DNA from: Candidatus Bipolaricaulota bacterium
GTDB lineage: Bacteria > Bipolaricaulota > Bipolaricaulia > UBA7950 > UBA9294
Length of the DNA: 30,975 nucleotides
Direction: 5' to 3'
Assembly: GCA_030612175.1 (NCBI GenBank)
Contig: JAUWOJ010000006.1
Location: forward strand, 1-30,975
Part shown: in pieces, positions 15,222 through 24,039 of the stretch
Layout of the letters: every line of letters starts with the position of its first letter
How positions within the stretch are numbered: the stretch's first letter is position 1
Notes under the pieces: generated by a model
Told to the model about the DNA's origin: nothing
Seen by the model: only the letters and a program-made list of their open reading frames with translations
Databases searched by the model: none
Position numbers and translations under genes: made by a program

Positions 15222-15866
15222 TCAGAGTAAATGCCTCAGCTCTGTGAGGCTCTTTATATCTCCGCCATTTCCATCGCGAGTGATGATAATGGGAACAAGT
15301 GAGGCGGCACGAGCAGCCTGGGCATCCTCGGGTTGGTCTCCGATATAATAACCATGGACCACTCCAAGGATCGCTTTCAGGCGTTCAAGCAGGTTTGGAG
15401 CAGGCTTGGCAAGCTGAATGTCACTCAATGTAGTTCCGCGACCGATCCAAGTATCGAATATACGATCCAGAGAGAAGTAGGCAACTACTCGATCCACTAC
15501 TATCTGCGGAGAATTGCTTACAATGCCAATCCGATAGTTGGGGTCTGTCGCCAACTCTTCCAGGGCGGCAACATCACCATAAAGGGGAATTTTACCTGCC
15601 TCAAGTGCAGCAAGCTTACTCGCAACATAATTAGCATCACGGCGATTCCACAATTCCTCTGCATTGTCAATCCCGAATTTCCTACAGATGGCTCCAATGT
15701 TGTTGCGCAAATTCTTGATATAGAGCAAACGAGCATTTTCTTCTGTTTCTGGGATGCCAAACTCCCGCAAAGTCTGGTTAAATAGCTCCACAAACCAATT
15801 ACCTTGGCTAAGGTCATCTGAATCCAGGATAACTCCGTCCATGTCAAATCCAAGTAACTTTGTCAT
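15222..15866 (-). CDS. HAD-superfamily phosphatase
   Basis: The 214-residue protein has the haloacid-dehalogenase motifs in order: DMDGVILDSDD with nucleophile D8 and acid D10, GIVSNSP (motif II), KPAPNLL (motif III lysine) and YYIGDQPEDAQAA (motif IV). A helical cap lies between motifs I and II, as in phosphoglycolate phosphatase/beta-phosphoglucomutase types. Because DxD is intact it is probably a true phosphatase on a small metabolite. Its ATG overlaps the stop of the preceding gene as ATGA (15866-15863). Confidence 0.88.
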   Translation of the reverse strand: MTKLLGFDMDGVILDSDDLSQGNWFVELFNQTLREFGIPETEENARLLYIKNLRNNIGAICRKFGIDNAEELWNRRDANYVASKLAALEAGKIPLYGDVAALEELATDPNYRIGIVSNSPQIVVDRVVAYFSLDRIFDTWIGRGTTLSDIQLAKPAPNLLERLKAILGVVHGYYIGDQPEDAQAARAASLVPIIITRDGNGGDIKSLTELRHLL

Positions 15867-17011
15867 TGCCTGGTGACCGTACGTTCAACCCCTATACCAA
15901 ATCTACGTAATCCGGCAACAAACTCCTTGGGCGGTACATAAGTCTCTTGTGTGAGCGTACCACATTCTTTGATCCCTCCACTCGCAAGCATAAAAACAAC
16001 CTGAGCCGCAGGAAAACCGGTTGTCCGCATCATCGCAGAAAGCCCGGTCTTCTCATCGAAGTGATCAATTATCTGGTAGCACACTTCCACCGCTTGGTCA
16101 TCTATGCTTCCGTTTGCCGTCACACGCAATAACACAACATCTGGTTCATCAAATGAGAGATTCTCACTCAACAGCCGTACGGCTAGTTCCCGTGGGATTA
16201 CCTCAACTTCGTCTACCAGCCGTGGCGTTGTATCAAGAAAACCAAGCTTTGCCATCGCGCTTATCTTCTCAAGATGCCCTGGATAACGAATCGTTTTGTA
16301 ATCCAGGTTAGCCACTCGGCCTAGCATAGTCTGCGGCAAAGTGGAAGTACCTCCTGAGGTGTGAAATGCTTCCAGACATTCATACCCGGGGAACGAAATC
16401 TTTTCTGGCTCTGTCAAAGATGACAGCTTAACAGCTTTTCCATCACGGATAATGGTCGCTTGTTCCATGTATTCGTTGATCAAACCATGGGGGGAGAATA
16501 CGATCTGGTAGTCAAGGGGTGGGTGCGGGCACTGCGGAAGCCCACCTACTCGGATCTTAACCACCTCTACATCTGTAAGTTCGGCGATTGCTCCCGCAGT
16601 AAGGATATTAACCAAGCCTGGAGCAAGACCGCAATCAGGGATTATTGTTACTCTTGCTTGTTTTGCTTGTTCATCAAGGGCAAATTCCTTTTCTACTATG
16701 CGGTTGTTCCCTCCAAGATCGCAGAAATGAGTACCGCTAGCCACAGCAGCCTGCGCAAGTGAAAGATTAAGAAAATAGGGTACAGCACTTATTGCAGCTA
16801 CGCATCCGCGCATTGCTTCACGTACAGCGCGAGGGGCAGTTACGTCTAACCGCATAGGAACTACCCTCTTATCTGATAACCAGTCTGCAATCTGCTCGGC
16901 TTTCTTCACTTCCCGATCGACAAGACAGATTTCATCAATCTCCTCTCGTTGAGCTAGGTTAAAGGTAATTGCCCGTGCCATCATCCCAGCACCGATCACC
17001 ATTATCTTCAT
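15863..17011 (-). CDS. Saccharopine dehydrogenase family, lysine 6-dehydrogenase-like
   Basis: The 382-residue protein starts at ATG 17011 after a GGGAGGG site. It has a Rossmann NAD(P) motif at the N-terminus (VIGAGMMARA, 5-14) and then the pattern HFCDLGG, VTIIPDCGLAPG, VGGLPQCPHPPLDYQIVFSP, EAFHTSGGTSTLP and YKTIRYPGH. This matches the lysine 6-dehydrogenase branch of the saccharopine dehydrogenase family, which oxidises lysine at the epsilon carbon to give a cyclic imine. Substrate remains an inference, since relatives act on other amino acids. It heads a minus-strand group with the HAD phosphatase and is divergent from a small HTH gene. Confidence 0.85.
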   Translation of the reverse strand: MKIMVIGAGMMARAITFNLAQREEIDEICLVDREVKKAEQIADWLSDKRVVPMRLDVTAPRAVREAMRGCVAAISAVPYFLNLSLAQAAVASGTHFCDLGGNNRIVEKEFALDEQAKQARVTIIPDCGLAPGLVNILTAGAIAELTDVEVVKIRVGGLPQCPHPPLDYQIVFSPHGLINEYMEQATIIRDGKAVKLSSLTEPEKISFPGYECLEAFHTSGGTSTLPQTMLGRVANLDYKTIRYPGHLEKISAMAKLGFLDTTPRLVDEVEVIPRELAVRLLSENLSFDEPDVVLLRVTANGSIDDQAVEVCYQIIDHFDEKTGLSAMMRTTGFPAAQVVFMLASGGIKECGTLTQETYVPPKEFVAGLRRFGIGVERTVTRQ

Positions 17012-17076
17012 CAACTCCCTCCCTAATGCGTCGTATTCTAATCTTCAGAAGTTATTCCCTTTACTGCTTTACGTAC

Positions 17077-17104
17077 ATTCTACCCGTTCTCCTTCGACAA
17101 ACAA
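17077..17104 (-). promoter_or_regulatory. Candidate promoter of the lysine-dehydrogenase-like operon
   Basis: Minus strand: TTGTTT (17104-17099), a 16-base spacer, TAGAAT (17082-17077). It would give a ~60-base leader with the GGGAGGG ribosome site. Confidence 0.35.
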
Positions 17105-17251
17105 CGACTCACCAATACGCGGCACACCAAGTTGCTGATGTATCCCTCTAATAACTACTTCAATTGCTAAGAGCGGCTCTGGGGAGACTTGAAACCGGCT
17201 GACAGATATACTATCAACAGGGCAGTCAGACCGAGAGGGGTTTCGTGTCAG

Positions 17252-17905
17252 ATGAAATATCAAGCTGCAATTCAGTCGCTGATAAACAGAGGATACCGCC
17301 TGGTCAACACCAAAGAGGAAACAGATCTTTCAATCCACGCTTTCTTGACCGAGCTAGTCGATGAAGGACTGGGAGAGGTTGAGGTCAGTGTTGTTGAACT
17401 AACCCCCGACAAGGCTCTGGTTCGCATGGTAGGAGCAGACGGTTTTCTTCGTTCAGAGAAACCACACTGCACCGCATACAGGAAACCTCCCAAGAAGCGC
17501 AAGGCTGCTACTCAGGGTAAAGAACCTCGTATGAAGCCAACAGCACTGCGTGGGATCGTTATTCCAGGGAAGAGCAGTGGCAAACAACGACAAACACTCA
17601 ATGATAAAACACATCCGCCATTGAGTAACGCGTGCGACAGAATTGAGTCGGGAAAGATTGATTGGGAACTGTGTGGCGTTCCTCCAGAGCTAGAGAATCG
17701 AGCGCCATTGAGCCTTAAACTAGAGGCAACCCTCGATCATTTTGGTATCACGCTCACAGAATTTGCGCGAATCGCAAAGGTAGATGTGAAGCTAGTAACC
17801 CGTCTGTATCAGGGAAAAGTGAAGCGCCCACGCTCCAGCGAATCTAAGCACAGGATTGAAACCCTTCTACACTTCCTATGGGAGAATAACGGCGAAATTG
17901 GATAA
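17252..17905 (+). CDS. Small protein with C-terminal helix-turn-helix
   Basis: About 217 residues from ATG 17252. The N-terminal ~85 residues are a compact alpha/beta region (AAIQSLINRGYRLVNTKEE). A basic, disordered-looking linker follows (PPKKRKAATQGKE). The last ~60 residues resemble a Cro/CI-type helix-turn-helix (DHFGITLTEFARIAKVDVKL, then TRLYQGKVK). I do not recognise the family. An in-frame TTG at 17189 with GGGGAG is an alternative start; I prefer 17252 because TATACT at 17207-17212 could be its -10 box and GAGGGG lies upstream, though at a long 11-base spacing. The gene is divergent from the lysine-dehydrogenase operon and may regulate it; its stop is 8 bp from the convergent kinase gene. 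Confidence 0.65.
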   Translation: MKYQAAIQSLINRGYRLVNTKEETDLSIHAFLTELVDEGLGEVEVSVVELTPDKALVRMVGADGFLRSEKPHCTAYRKPPKKRKAATQGKEPRMKPTALRGIVIPGKSSGKQRQTLNDKTHPPLSNACDRIESGKIDWELCGVPPELENRAPLSLKLEATLDHFGITLTEFARIAKVDVKLVTRLYQGKVKRPRSSESKHRIETLLHFLWENNGEIG

Positions 17906-17913
17906 GCGTTAAC

Positions 17914-18396
17914 CTACAACTTATATCCGATCTTTCGCAGGAACGACTTGCGCTCAGCGATATCAGTCTCCGTTTCCACTCCCTTCGGCGAAATACCATC
18001 AACCACACCAAGTATCCCGCGCCCCTTCTCTGTTTCGGCAATGACTACCTGCACTGCGTTGGCAGTGGCACAGTATATGCTACACACTTCCGGGACTTGT
18101 TTGATCCTATTCAATACGTTGATCGGGAAGGTCCCATCTAGGAATATGATGAACGCGTGCCCAGCCCCAATCTCTTCTGCGTTGCCGACAGCAAGGTCGA
18201 TCAGCTTCTGGTCAGTTCCAGAGTAACGAACAAGCGCCGGGCCAGACGCCTCACAGAATGCTATCCCAAACTTGATTCCCGGTACTGCGGTGACCAGTGC
18301 CTCGTGCAAATCCTCTACTGATTTGATGAAGTGTGCTTGACCAAGGACAAGATTCAATTCTCGTGGATTATCAACTTCAACAACCTTAATCTCCAT
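17914..18396 (-). CDS. Adenosine-specific kinase (DUF355 family)
   Basis: From ATG 18396 (GGGAG 6 bases before it) the product is 160 residues. Characteristic stretches are KVVEVDNPRELNLVLGQAHF, KFGIAFCEASGPALVRYSG, GAGHAFIIFLDGTFPINVLN and RGILGVVDGISPKGVE, which match PF04008, a family named for an archaeal adenosine-specific kinase fold. It is common in thermophilic archaea and a few deep-branching bacteria. The cellular role is poorly known; nucleoside salvage is plausible. It overlaps the hisS end by 11 bp and is the last gene of the riboflavin-hisS group. In-frame starts up to 18414 are possible. Confidence 0.88.
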   Translation of the reverse strand: MEIKVVEVDNPRELNLVLGQAHFIKSVEDLHEALVTAVPGIKFGIAFCEASGPALVRYSGTDQKLIDLAVGNAEEIGAGHAFIIFLDGTFPINVLNRIKQVPEVCSIYCATANAVQVVIAETEKGRGILGVVDGISPKGVETETDIAERKSFLRKIGYKL

Positions 18397-19660
18397 GCTT
18401 ACTCCCATGAACAATATGCGCTATTGCATCAGCGGTTAGGGAAATTTCGTATTCTTCCCTTTTGTCCATATTCTTGATCCTGCCTTGTTTTGAGCCAAGT
18501 TCATCTTCACCAAGCACAATCAAGTAACGTGCTTCGATTTGATCGGCATAGCCAAGTTGCTTGCGCAGGGATCGCCCACGGTAATCAAGGTCAACCGATA
18601 TTCCCTGACTACGCAAGCTTTGTGCAAGCGTAACGGCAAGCAACCGCCCCTCTTCCCCTAACGCAGCAAGAAACAGGTCGAGCCGCTCTTCTCGCCCAAA
18701 GGACCTGTTTTTCTTCTGCAGGACAAGGATCAATCGCTCCATTCCCCCGGCGAAACCGACGGCTGGAGTAGCTGGGCCGCCTAGCAACTGAACCAACCCA
18801 TCGTACCTTCCTCCGCCAAGCAAGGCATCTTGGGCGCCAAGGTCCTTGGAGATGAGTTCAAACACGGTGCGCGTGTAGTAATCCAGTCCGCGAATAAGGC
18901 GTGCATCAATCCCATAATTCAATCCTAGCTTATCCAAGTAACCTCGTACCTCTACAAAGTGTCGATCGCAGTCGGCACACAAGTAGTCAATACTAGCTGG
19001 CGCCTGTTGAATATACAGCTGACAATGACTTTCCTTACAGTCAAGAATGCGTAATGGATTAGAATCATAACGCCTTCGACAGTCCGTACACATCTCATCA
19101 ATGTGGGCGGCAAAGTAACCGGCCAAGGCCTTCCTGTAACGTTGTCGATCCTCCGCGCAACCAATACTATTCAATCGCAGCGACAAGCCGGAAAGACCCA
19201 ACATATCCATTAATGTCCAAGCAAAGCTTATTACATCTGCATCCAATGCTGGATCAAGTGAGCCAATTGCTTCTACCCCATACTGATGAAATTGACGACT
19301 ACGTCCTTTCTGCGGTTTTTCATAACGGAACATTGGCCCAATATAGAAGAGTTTTTGGAACGGTTCCCTAACATGAAGGCCGTGTTCAAGATAGGCTCGT
19401 GCAACCGACGCTGTTGCCTCTGGCCGTAGAGTTAAGCTACGATTCTTCTTATCCAAAAAGGTGTACATTTCCTTATTTACGACATCTGTCTCTTCGCCAA
19501 TACCACGCGAGAAGAGTTCGGTATGCTCCATAAGGGGTAGGCGGATCTCGCGATAACAGAAACATGTGGCTACTCCACGCACCTTTTCCTCAACCTGCTT
19601 CCAGTAGCCAATCTCGCCGGGTAAGATATCGCGCATCCCACGAACTGATTCGTACTTCAT
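18386..19660 (-). CDS. hisS: Histidyl-tRNA synthetase
   Basis: HisS charges tRNA-His. The 424-residue, class II protein carries RGMRDILPGE (8-17), motif 2 FRYEKPQKGRSRQFHQYGVE, the histidine-specific ARLIRGLDYYTRTVFE and motif 3 VGFAGGMERL, followed by an anticodon-binding domain. The insertion domain contains two CxxC pairs (MCTDCRR and LCADCDR), common in bacterial enzymes. Its ATG overlaps the ribH stop (19660-19657), so it is translationally coupled to the riboflavin genes, an unusual operon partner. Confidence 0.97.
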   Translation of the reverse strand: MKYESVRGMRDILPGEIGYWKQVEEKVRGVATCFCYREIRLPLMEHTELFSRGIGEETDVVNKEMYTFLDKKNRSLTLRPEATASVARAYLEHGLHVREPFQKLFYIGPMFRYEKPQKGRSRQFHQYGVEAIGSLDPALDADVISFAWTLMDMLGLSGLSLRLNSIGCAEDRQRYRKALAGYFAAHIDEMCTDCRRRYDSNPLRILDCKESHCQLYIQQAPASIDYLCADCDRHFVEVRGYLDKLGLNYGIDARLIRGLDYYTRTVFELISKDLGAQDALLGGGRYDGLVQLLGGPATPAVGFAGGMERLILVLQKKNRSFGREERLDLFLAALGEEGRLLAVTLAQSLRSQGISVDLDYRGRSLRKQLGYADQIEARYLIVLGEDELGSKQGRIKNMDKREEYEISLTADAIAHIVHGSKHGD

Positions 19661-20124
19661 CCAATCTCTTGCAGCACATTAATCATTTCAATCAAGCTTT
19701 CCGCCGCTTGCGCTCCCTTGTTTCCCAGTTTCGTACCAGCTCGCTCAATCGCTTCCTCGATAGTATCAGAGGTAATTACGCCAAACGACACTGGAATAGC
19801 TACCTCCAGGTTAACCCTGGCTAGCCCCCTGGTGATTTCACTGGCAATATATTCAAAGTGCGGGGTCGCCCCTCGAATTACCGCAGCTAGCGCAATTACC
19901 CCATCATAACGGTCTGTATTAGCCATCTGCCTTACTGCCTTAGGAACCTCAAAGGCACCCGGAACCCAGCATACATCCGTTGATTCCTGTGGCACATTTA
20001 ACCGCTTCAGCCGATCAAGTGCTCCATCAAGAAGCCTACTTGTGACGAAATCATTGAAGCGGCTGACAATAATTCCTACTCGCTGGTTATGTCCATCTAG
20101 TTTTCCTTCATACGTATTCCCCAT
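19657..20124 (-). CDS. ribH: 6,7-dimethyl-8-ribityllumazine synthase
   Basis: RibH condenses the RibBA product dihydroxybutanone phosphate with the ribityl-pyrimidine to make lumazine, the RibE substrate. The 155-residue protein has the family motifs VGIIVSRFND, VPGAFEVPKAVRQMA, DGVIALAAVIRGATPHFEYIA (with the catalytic histidine) and PVSFGVITSDT, GNKGAQAAESLIEM. I start it at ATG 20124 because GGAGG is then 7 bases away; ATG 20130 is almost on top of that site. It lies between ribBA and hisS. Confidence 0.97.
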   Translation of the reverse strand: MGNTYEGKLDGHNQRVGIIVSRFNDFVTSRLLDGALDRLKRLNVPQESTDVCWVPGAFEVPKAVRQMANTDRYDGVIALAAVIRGATPHFEYIASEITRGLARVNLEVAIPVSFGVITSDTIEEAIERAGTKLGNKGAQAAESLIEMINVLQEIG

Positions 20125-20178
20125 AGTCATCCCTCCTTAGGTCATCTCTTCATCCTGTAACTAATCCGCAAGACTACT

Positions 20179-21378
20179 CTAGACATTTGTCAGGCGGTGT
20201 CCCAGTTTTTCCTTCTTGGTCTTCAAATAGTGACGGTTATGTTCATTCGGAGAGGCCTCAATGGGGATCTGCTCTATGATCTGCAGGCCGTAACCAGAGA
20301 GGCCTATTACTTTCTTTGGGTTATTGGTGAGAAGACGGATGGTGGATAAGCCCAAATCGCACAAGATCTGAGCGCCAATGCCATAATCACGCAGGTCGGC
20401 CCCAAAGCCGAGCCGCTCATTTGCCTCCACGGTATCCAGACCCCGATCCTGTAGTTCGTAGGCACAGACTTTATTGCTTAAGCCAATTCCCCTTCCCTCC
20501 TGTCGCATGTACAGGCACACCCCACACTCTTCCTGTTTAATCATATCAAGGGCACGGCGGAGCTGATCTCCGCAGTCACACCGCAGCGAGCCAAACACGT
20601 CACCGGTAAGGCATTCTGAGTGAACCCGAACCAAGACGTTCTTCTTCCCGGCGACATTTCCCTTCACCAAAGCCACGTGTTCTTCGTCTTCTATTGGGCT
20701 GGAGTAGCTGTAGATCTTAAAATCACCATAGATAGTAGGAAGCTCCGCGCTCGACGCCCGCACAACCAAGAGTTCATTCCGCTTTCTATAAGTAATCAGA
20801 TCGGCAACGCTAGCAATACCTAGATTGTGTTTATCCGCTAGTATCTTCAGCTGGGGCAAGCGCGCCATGGTTCCGTCATCATTTAGCACTTCACAAAGGA
20901 CGGTAGCTGGTTTTAAGCCGGCCAGCCGCGCCAGATCAACTGCGGCCTCCGTATGTCCCGTGCGCTTGAGCACGCCTCCCTCACGAGCAATCAGTGGGAA
21001 GATATGCCCAGGGCGAGCCAGATCATCTGGATGTGTCGCCTCATCTATCATTACTTGTATTGTACGAGCTCGATCTTGAGCAGATATACCAGAAGTTACG
21101 CCATTGTTCGCATCGACGGATACAGCAAAATGGGTTCCATGCAAAGCGGTGTTCTCGGAGACCATTGGGCCCAGCGCAAGGGAATGGGCTCGTTCTCTAT
21201 CGATGGCCAAACAGACCAACCCCCGGCCATACTTGGACATGAAATTGACCGCATCTGGGGTAACATGATCGGCTGCTATCATTAGATCGCCTTCATTCTC
21301 CCTATGTTCCTCGTCAACGATTATCAGCATTTCTCCAGCACTAAATCGCTTGATCGCTTCTTCTATTTCAATGGACAC
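20179..21378 (-). CDS. ribBA: 3,4-dihydroxybutanone 4-phosphate synthase / GTP cyclohydrolase II
   Basis: A bifunctional 399-residue protein feeding both branches of riboflavin synthesis. Residues about 1-200 are the DHBP synthase ([34 protein letters not shown]). The rest is GTP cyclohydrolase II, with the zinc cysteines in [19 protein letters not shown], and [37 protein letters not shown]. It starts at GTG 21378, overlapping the ribE stop by 11 bp. Confidence 0.97.
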   Translation of the reverse strand: MSIEIEEAIKRFSAGEMLIIVDEEHRENEGDLMIAADHVTPDAVNFMSKYGRGLVCLAIDRERAHSLALGPMVSENTALHGTHFAVSVDANNGVTSGISAQDRARTIQVMIDEATHPDDLARPGHIFPLIAREGGVLKRTGHTEAAVDLARLAGLKPATVLCEVLNDDGTMARLPQLKILADKHNLGIASVADLITYRKRNELLVVRASSAELPTIYGDFKIYSYSSPIEDEEHVALVKGNVAGKKNVLVRVHSECLTGDVFGSLRCDCGDQLRRALDMIKQEECGVCLYMRQEGRGIGLSNKVCAYELQDRGLDTVEANERLGFGADLRDYGIGAQILCDLGLSTIRLLTNNPKKVIGLSGYGLQIIEQIPIEASPNEHNRHYLKTKKEKLGHRLTNV

Positions 21379-21952
21379 TTTTTATCATCCCTTCTACATA
21401 CTTCGCTAAGATGTCAAACTCCAAGTTTACCGAATCTCCGTTGGCTCGATACTGTAGATTTGTTGAGGCAAGTGTTTGCGGGATCACCGCACAGCGAAAA
21501 TCATCTTTGCTGACAGCAAATGGGGTAAGACTAATTCCGTCCACACTCACCGCTCCCTTATCTGCTACATAGCGACAAAACTCACGGGCAAAGGAAAAGA
21601 TGAATACCCGGCCTTCTCGAGCGCGAAAAAAACCTCGCACTCGACCAATTGTATCAACATGCCCAAGCACAATGTGTCCTTCAAAAGCCCTCTCCGGGCC
21701 AACCGGAAGCTCTAAATTGACCAGCGCCCTCTCCTTTAATCTTCCGATGGTAGTACAGGAAAGGGTCTGTGGTGAGATGCCTGCCGAAAACGTTCCGGCT
21801 GATAGCTCGCTGACAGTCACGCAAACCCCATTCACCGCGATGCTTGCCCCTACAGTCAATCGTTTCCGGATCGACGCGGGTACTTCCACTTCAAGGACAC
21901 CCGTTTTTCGTCTACGCAGCACTCCTAGGTTCTGAATAATCCCTGTAAACAT
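21368..21952 (-). CDS. ribE: Riboflavin synthase, alpha subunit type
   Basis: RibE dismutates two lumazines into riboflavin. From ATG 21952 the product begins with the conserved MFTGIIQ and shows the two lumazine-binding repeats ([15 protein letters not shown] near 38 and [16 protein letters not shown] near 130; [14 protein letters not shown] between). A GTG at 21958 is a longer alternative. First gene of the riboflavin operon; no ribD is seen, so the deaminase/reductase must be elsewhere. No FMN riboswitch is visible in the 91-bp leader gap. Confidence 0.96.
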   Translation of the reverse strand: MFTGIIQNLGVLRRRKTGVLEVEVPASIRKRLTVGASIAVNGVCVTVSELSAGTFSAGISPQTLSCTTIGRLKERALVNLELPVGPERAFEGHIVLGHVDTIGRVRGFFRAREGRVFIFSFAREFCRYVADKGAVSVDGISLTPFAVSKDDFRCAVIPQTLASTNLQYRANGDSVNLEFDILAKYVEGMIKSVH

Positions 21953-21963
21953 CGACACTAGGA

Positions 21964-21992
21964 AGTTTACTGCAAGCCTTGGCCCCTATCAA
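21964..21992 (-). promoter_or_regulatory. Candidate promoter of the riboflavin operon
   Basis: Minus strand: TTGATA (21992-21987), a 17-base spacer, TAAACT (21969-21964). The leader would be at most a few bases, leaving no room for an FMN riboswitch. Confidence 0.4.
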
Positions 21993-21997
21993 CGGAG

Positions 21998-22026
21998 TTG
22001 CAACCTTCTAGTCACTAGGATACCCT
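21998..22026 (+). promoter_or_regulatory. Candidate yidC promoter with palindrome in the spacer
   Basis: TTGCAA (21998-22003) and TACCCT (22021-22026) are 17 bases apart. The perfect palindrome CTAGT-C-ACTAG (22008-22018) lies between them, where a repressor could bind. Confidence 0.35.
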
Positions 22027-22043
22027 TTCGCAAGGAGGTTATA

Positions 22044-23612
22044 TTGAGAAAAGTCCATGCTTGGTTAACGATATTGATTGCATTGTCTCTCTTCCTCTTA
22101 TTGGGAGTTCCGAGCTGGGGAGTACAAAAAGATCTAACCTATAGGATTTACCAGTCCGGCGACTATCGAGAGATCGAAGTCAACACAGCCCTAGCAAGTT
22201 ATGTTTTTTCAGAAGAGAAAGGCACGCTACAGAGCGTGTTCTTAACCTTCTCTCCTTATGGGTCAAAATCAAGCGAGCTTGTGCCAGGAACAAAGACAGA
22301 TCCTGATGATCTAGAGAGGCAATATGTGGCCAACACCACATTTCCATTTACCCTGCTAGTAGATGGCGCGGAGGTCGACTGCGTGCTTTCTACCCCAATA
22401 CAAGCCTACATAGATGAAGTCATTATTGAATTCAAGGGTGAAGCGGGTGGCATTAGTTTCATAAAACGTTTTACGATCCGCAACGATCCTTACTACACGG
22501 TTGACATGGAGCTCGTGATCGATAACCAGGATAGGGAGGATTCCTCTTCCACATTGCATATGATCCTCGCTGATCATATGCCTAGTGAGAACACTCCGGA
22601 TTTAGTATATCTATTCGATGATGCTCCAGCAGAAGCCCTGCTTGTTCCAAACTCCTACGCCTCGTTTGATGGGCTCGGGTTGATGGACAAACAAACCGTC
22701 TTCTTCCTCCAGCCAGTTGATTTGACAGAAGCCGTGCCTTTTTCGGAGCGTACACCGGCCGGCAGCCAGCGCTTCGGAGTGAGCCTACCTTTGACACAAG
22801 GACCCACCAACTATTCATTTTCTCTGTACGGCGGACGTCGCAGGTTCCTACTCATGGAGAGCGCTGGGTTAGGAAAACTCGATTCGCCAGGAACCATGGC
22901 ACGAATGATGGTGCCAGTAATTCAATTTCTCAATTTCCTATATCGTCATACAGGAAACTATGCCTGGGCAATCATCTTGTTCACGATCGTGACTAGGGTG
23001 ATCCTGTTTCCGCTAATGCGCAAACAGTACCACTCAATGGCCAAAATGCAGACACTACAACCAAAGCTTAAGAAAATCCAGGCACGATTCAAAGATGACC
23101 GCCAGCTACTACAGCGAAAAATGATGCAATTATACAAACAAGAAGGGGTCAACCCAATGGGCGGATGTCTTCCAATGTTTGTACAGCTTCCAATCTTGAT
23201 TCTTCTCTGGAAAGCAATCCTGTACTCGGCTGAGCAGATTCACCTTTCTCCTGGGTTCCTATGGGTACCAGATCTTAGCTTACGTGATCCCTACTTCATT
23301 CTTGTCGGGATCACTACATTGCTCATGATTCTGCAGCAGCGAATAATGACGCCAATGACGGCTAGCAGTACCGGTGGAAGCCAGAAATACATGGGGTACA
23401 TATTCCCCATATTCATGGCAGTTTTCCTATATAGCTTCCCCGCAGGGTTATGGCTCTACTATCTGCTGACCACGCTTTTCCAGGTTGGACAGCAGTACTT
23501 CGTCAACTGGGAAATGGCTAAAGCAAAGACGGTAACATCTATGTCGGCCCCAGCCGAAGGAATCCTGGATGATGGAGAGACGGATGATGGAGAAGATCAG
23601 AGCGCAGATTGA
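22044..23612 (+). CDS. yidC: Membrane protein insertase YidC
   Basis: YidC inserts and folds inner-membrane proteins, alone or with SecYEG. The 522-residue protein starts at TTG 22044, 5 bases after AAGGAGG. An N-terminal membrane anchor (about 6-24) is followed by a ~260-residue periplasmic domain, as in diderm bacteria. The insertase core starts at about 290: FLNFLYRHTGNYAWAIILFT, with the conserved groove arginine R318 in IVTRVILFPL, then the cytoplasmic hairpin (MQTLQPKLKKIQARF), GVNPMGGCLPMFVQLPILI, and further segments to a charged acidic tail. It is followed by overlapping jag and then mnmE, the standard origin-region order, but rpmH, rnpA and yidD are missing upstream. Confidence 0.97.
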   Translation: MRKVHAWLTILIALSLFLLLGVPSWGVQKDLTYRIYQSGDYREIEVNTALASYVFSEEKGTLQSVFLTFSPYGSKSSELVPGTKTDPDDLERQYVANTTFPFTLLVDGAEVDCVLSTPIQAYIDEVIIEFKGEAGGISFIKRFTIRNDPYYTVDMELVIDNQDREDSSSTLHMILADHMPSENTPDLVYLFDDAPAEALLVPNSYASFDGLGLMDKQTVFFLQPVDLTEAVPFSERTPAGSQRFGVSLPLTQGPTNYSFSLYGGRRRFLLMESAGLGKLDSPGTMARMMVPVIQFLNFLYRHTGNYAWAIILFTIVTRVILFPLMRKQYHSMAKMQTLQPKLKKIQARFKDDRQLLQRKMMQLYKQEGVNPMGGCLPMFVQLPILILLWKAILYSAEQIHLSPGFLWVPDLSLRDPYFILVGITTLLMILQQRIMTPMTASSTGGSQKYMGYIFPIFMAVFLYSFPAGLWLYYLLTTLFQVGQQYFVNWEMAKAKTVTSMSAPAEGILDDGETDDGEDQSAD

Positions 23613-24039
23613 GGACTACCTGCAGGGCATTCTCTCTATCATCGAAGAGGAAGCAACGTTTGAAATCCAGGGCCAAACCCCCGAAGACATCTATGTCAAT
23701 ATCACGGGAAACATATTTTCCATCCCGGAAGAACGCCCTATCCTAACCTCACTTGAGCGTCTTCTCCAAGCCCATTTGGAGCGCGAAACAAACACTGAAT
23801 GCAAAGTTGTCATCGATACAAATGGGGCAATAAAGCGGAAGAAAGCTGCTCTAATTCGGTTTGCGCTCACAGCCGCCGAATCCGCTAGAAAAGAGCACAA
23901 GAGAATCCGTCTGAACCCAATGTCTGCTCGAGAACGGCGAACGATTCACGTTACCCTTGCTAGCTTCCCGGCGGTTAAGACATATAGCATAGGTAGAGGA
24001 GATCAGCGTCGAGTGGTCATCGAGCCCACCCAGATATGA
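23584..24039 (+). CDS. jag: Jag/KhpB-like RNA-binding protein (KH-R3H)
   Basis: This 151-residue protein follows yidC and overlaps its end by 29 bp; ATG 23584 follows GGAGAG. It has a KH-like region (about 25-90, [19 protein letters not shown] and [19 protein letters not shown]) and a C-terminal R3H domain (about 110-148, [18 protein letters not shown] then [16 protein letters not shown]). The N-terminal Jag_N domain of Firmicutes is absent. Jag/KhpB binds RNA and is linked to cell-wall and division control in some bacteria. Its stop overlaps the mnmE ATG (24036-24039). Confidence 0.9.
   Translation: MMEKIRAQIEDYLQGILSIIEEEATFEIQGQTPEDIYVNITGNIFSIPEERPILTSLERLLQAHLERETNTECKVVIDTNGAIKRKKAALIRFALTAAESARKEHKRIRLNPMSARERRTIHVTLASFPAVKTYSIGRGDQRRVVIEPTQI

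Noticed and set aside
15333..15785. A 150-codon plus-strand frame opposite the HAD gene
   Set aside because: It mirrors the real HAD gene on the other strand and has no ribosome site or family features.
21953..22043. FMN riboswitch before ribE
   Set aside because: The conserved RFN helices cannot be found and the gap to yidC is too small for one plus a promoter.
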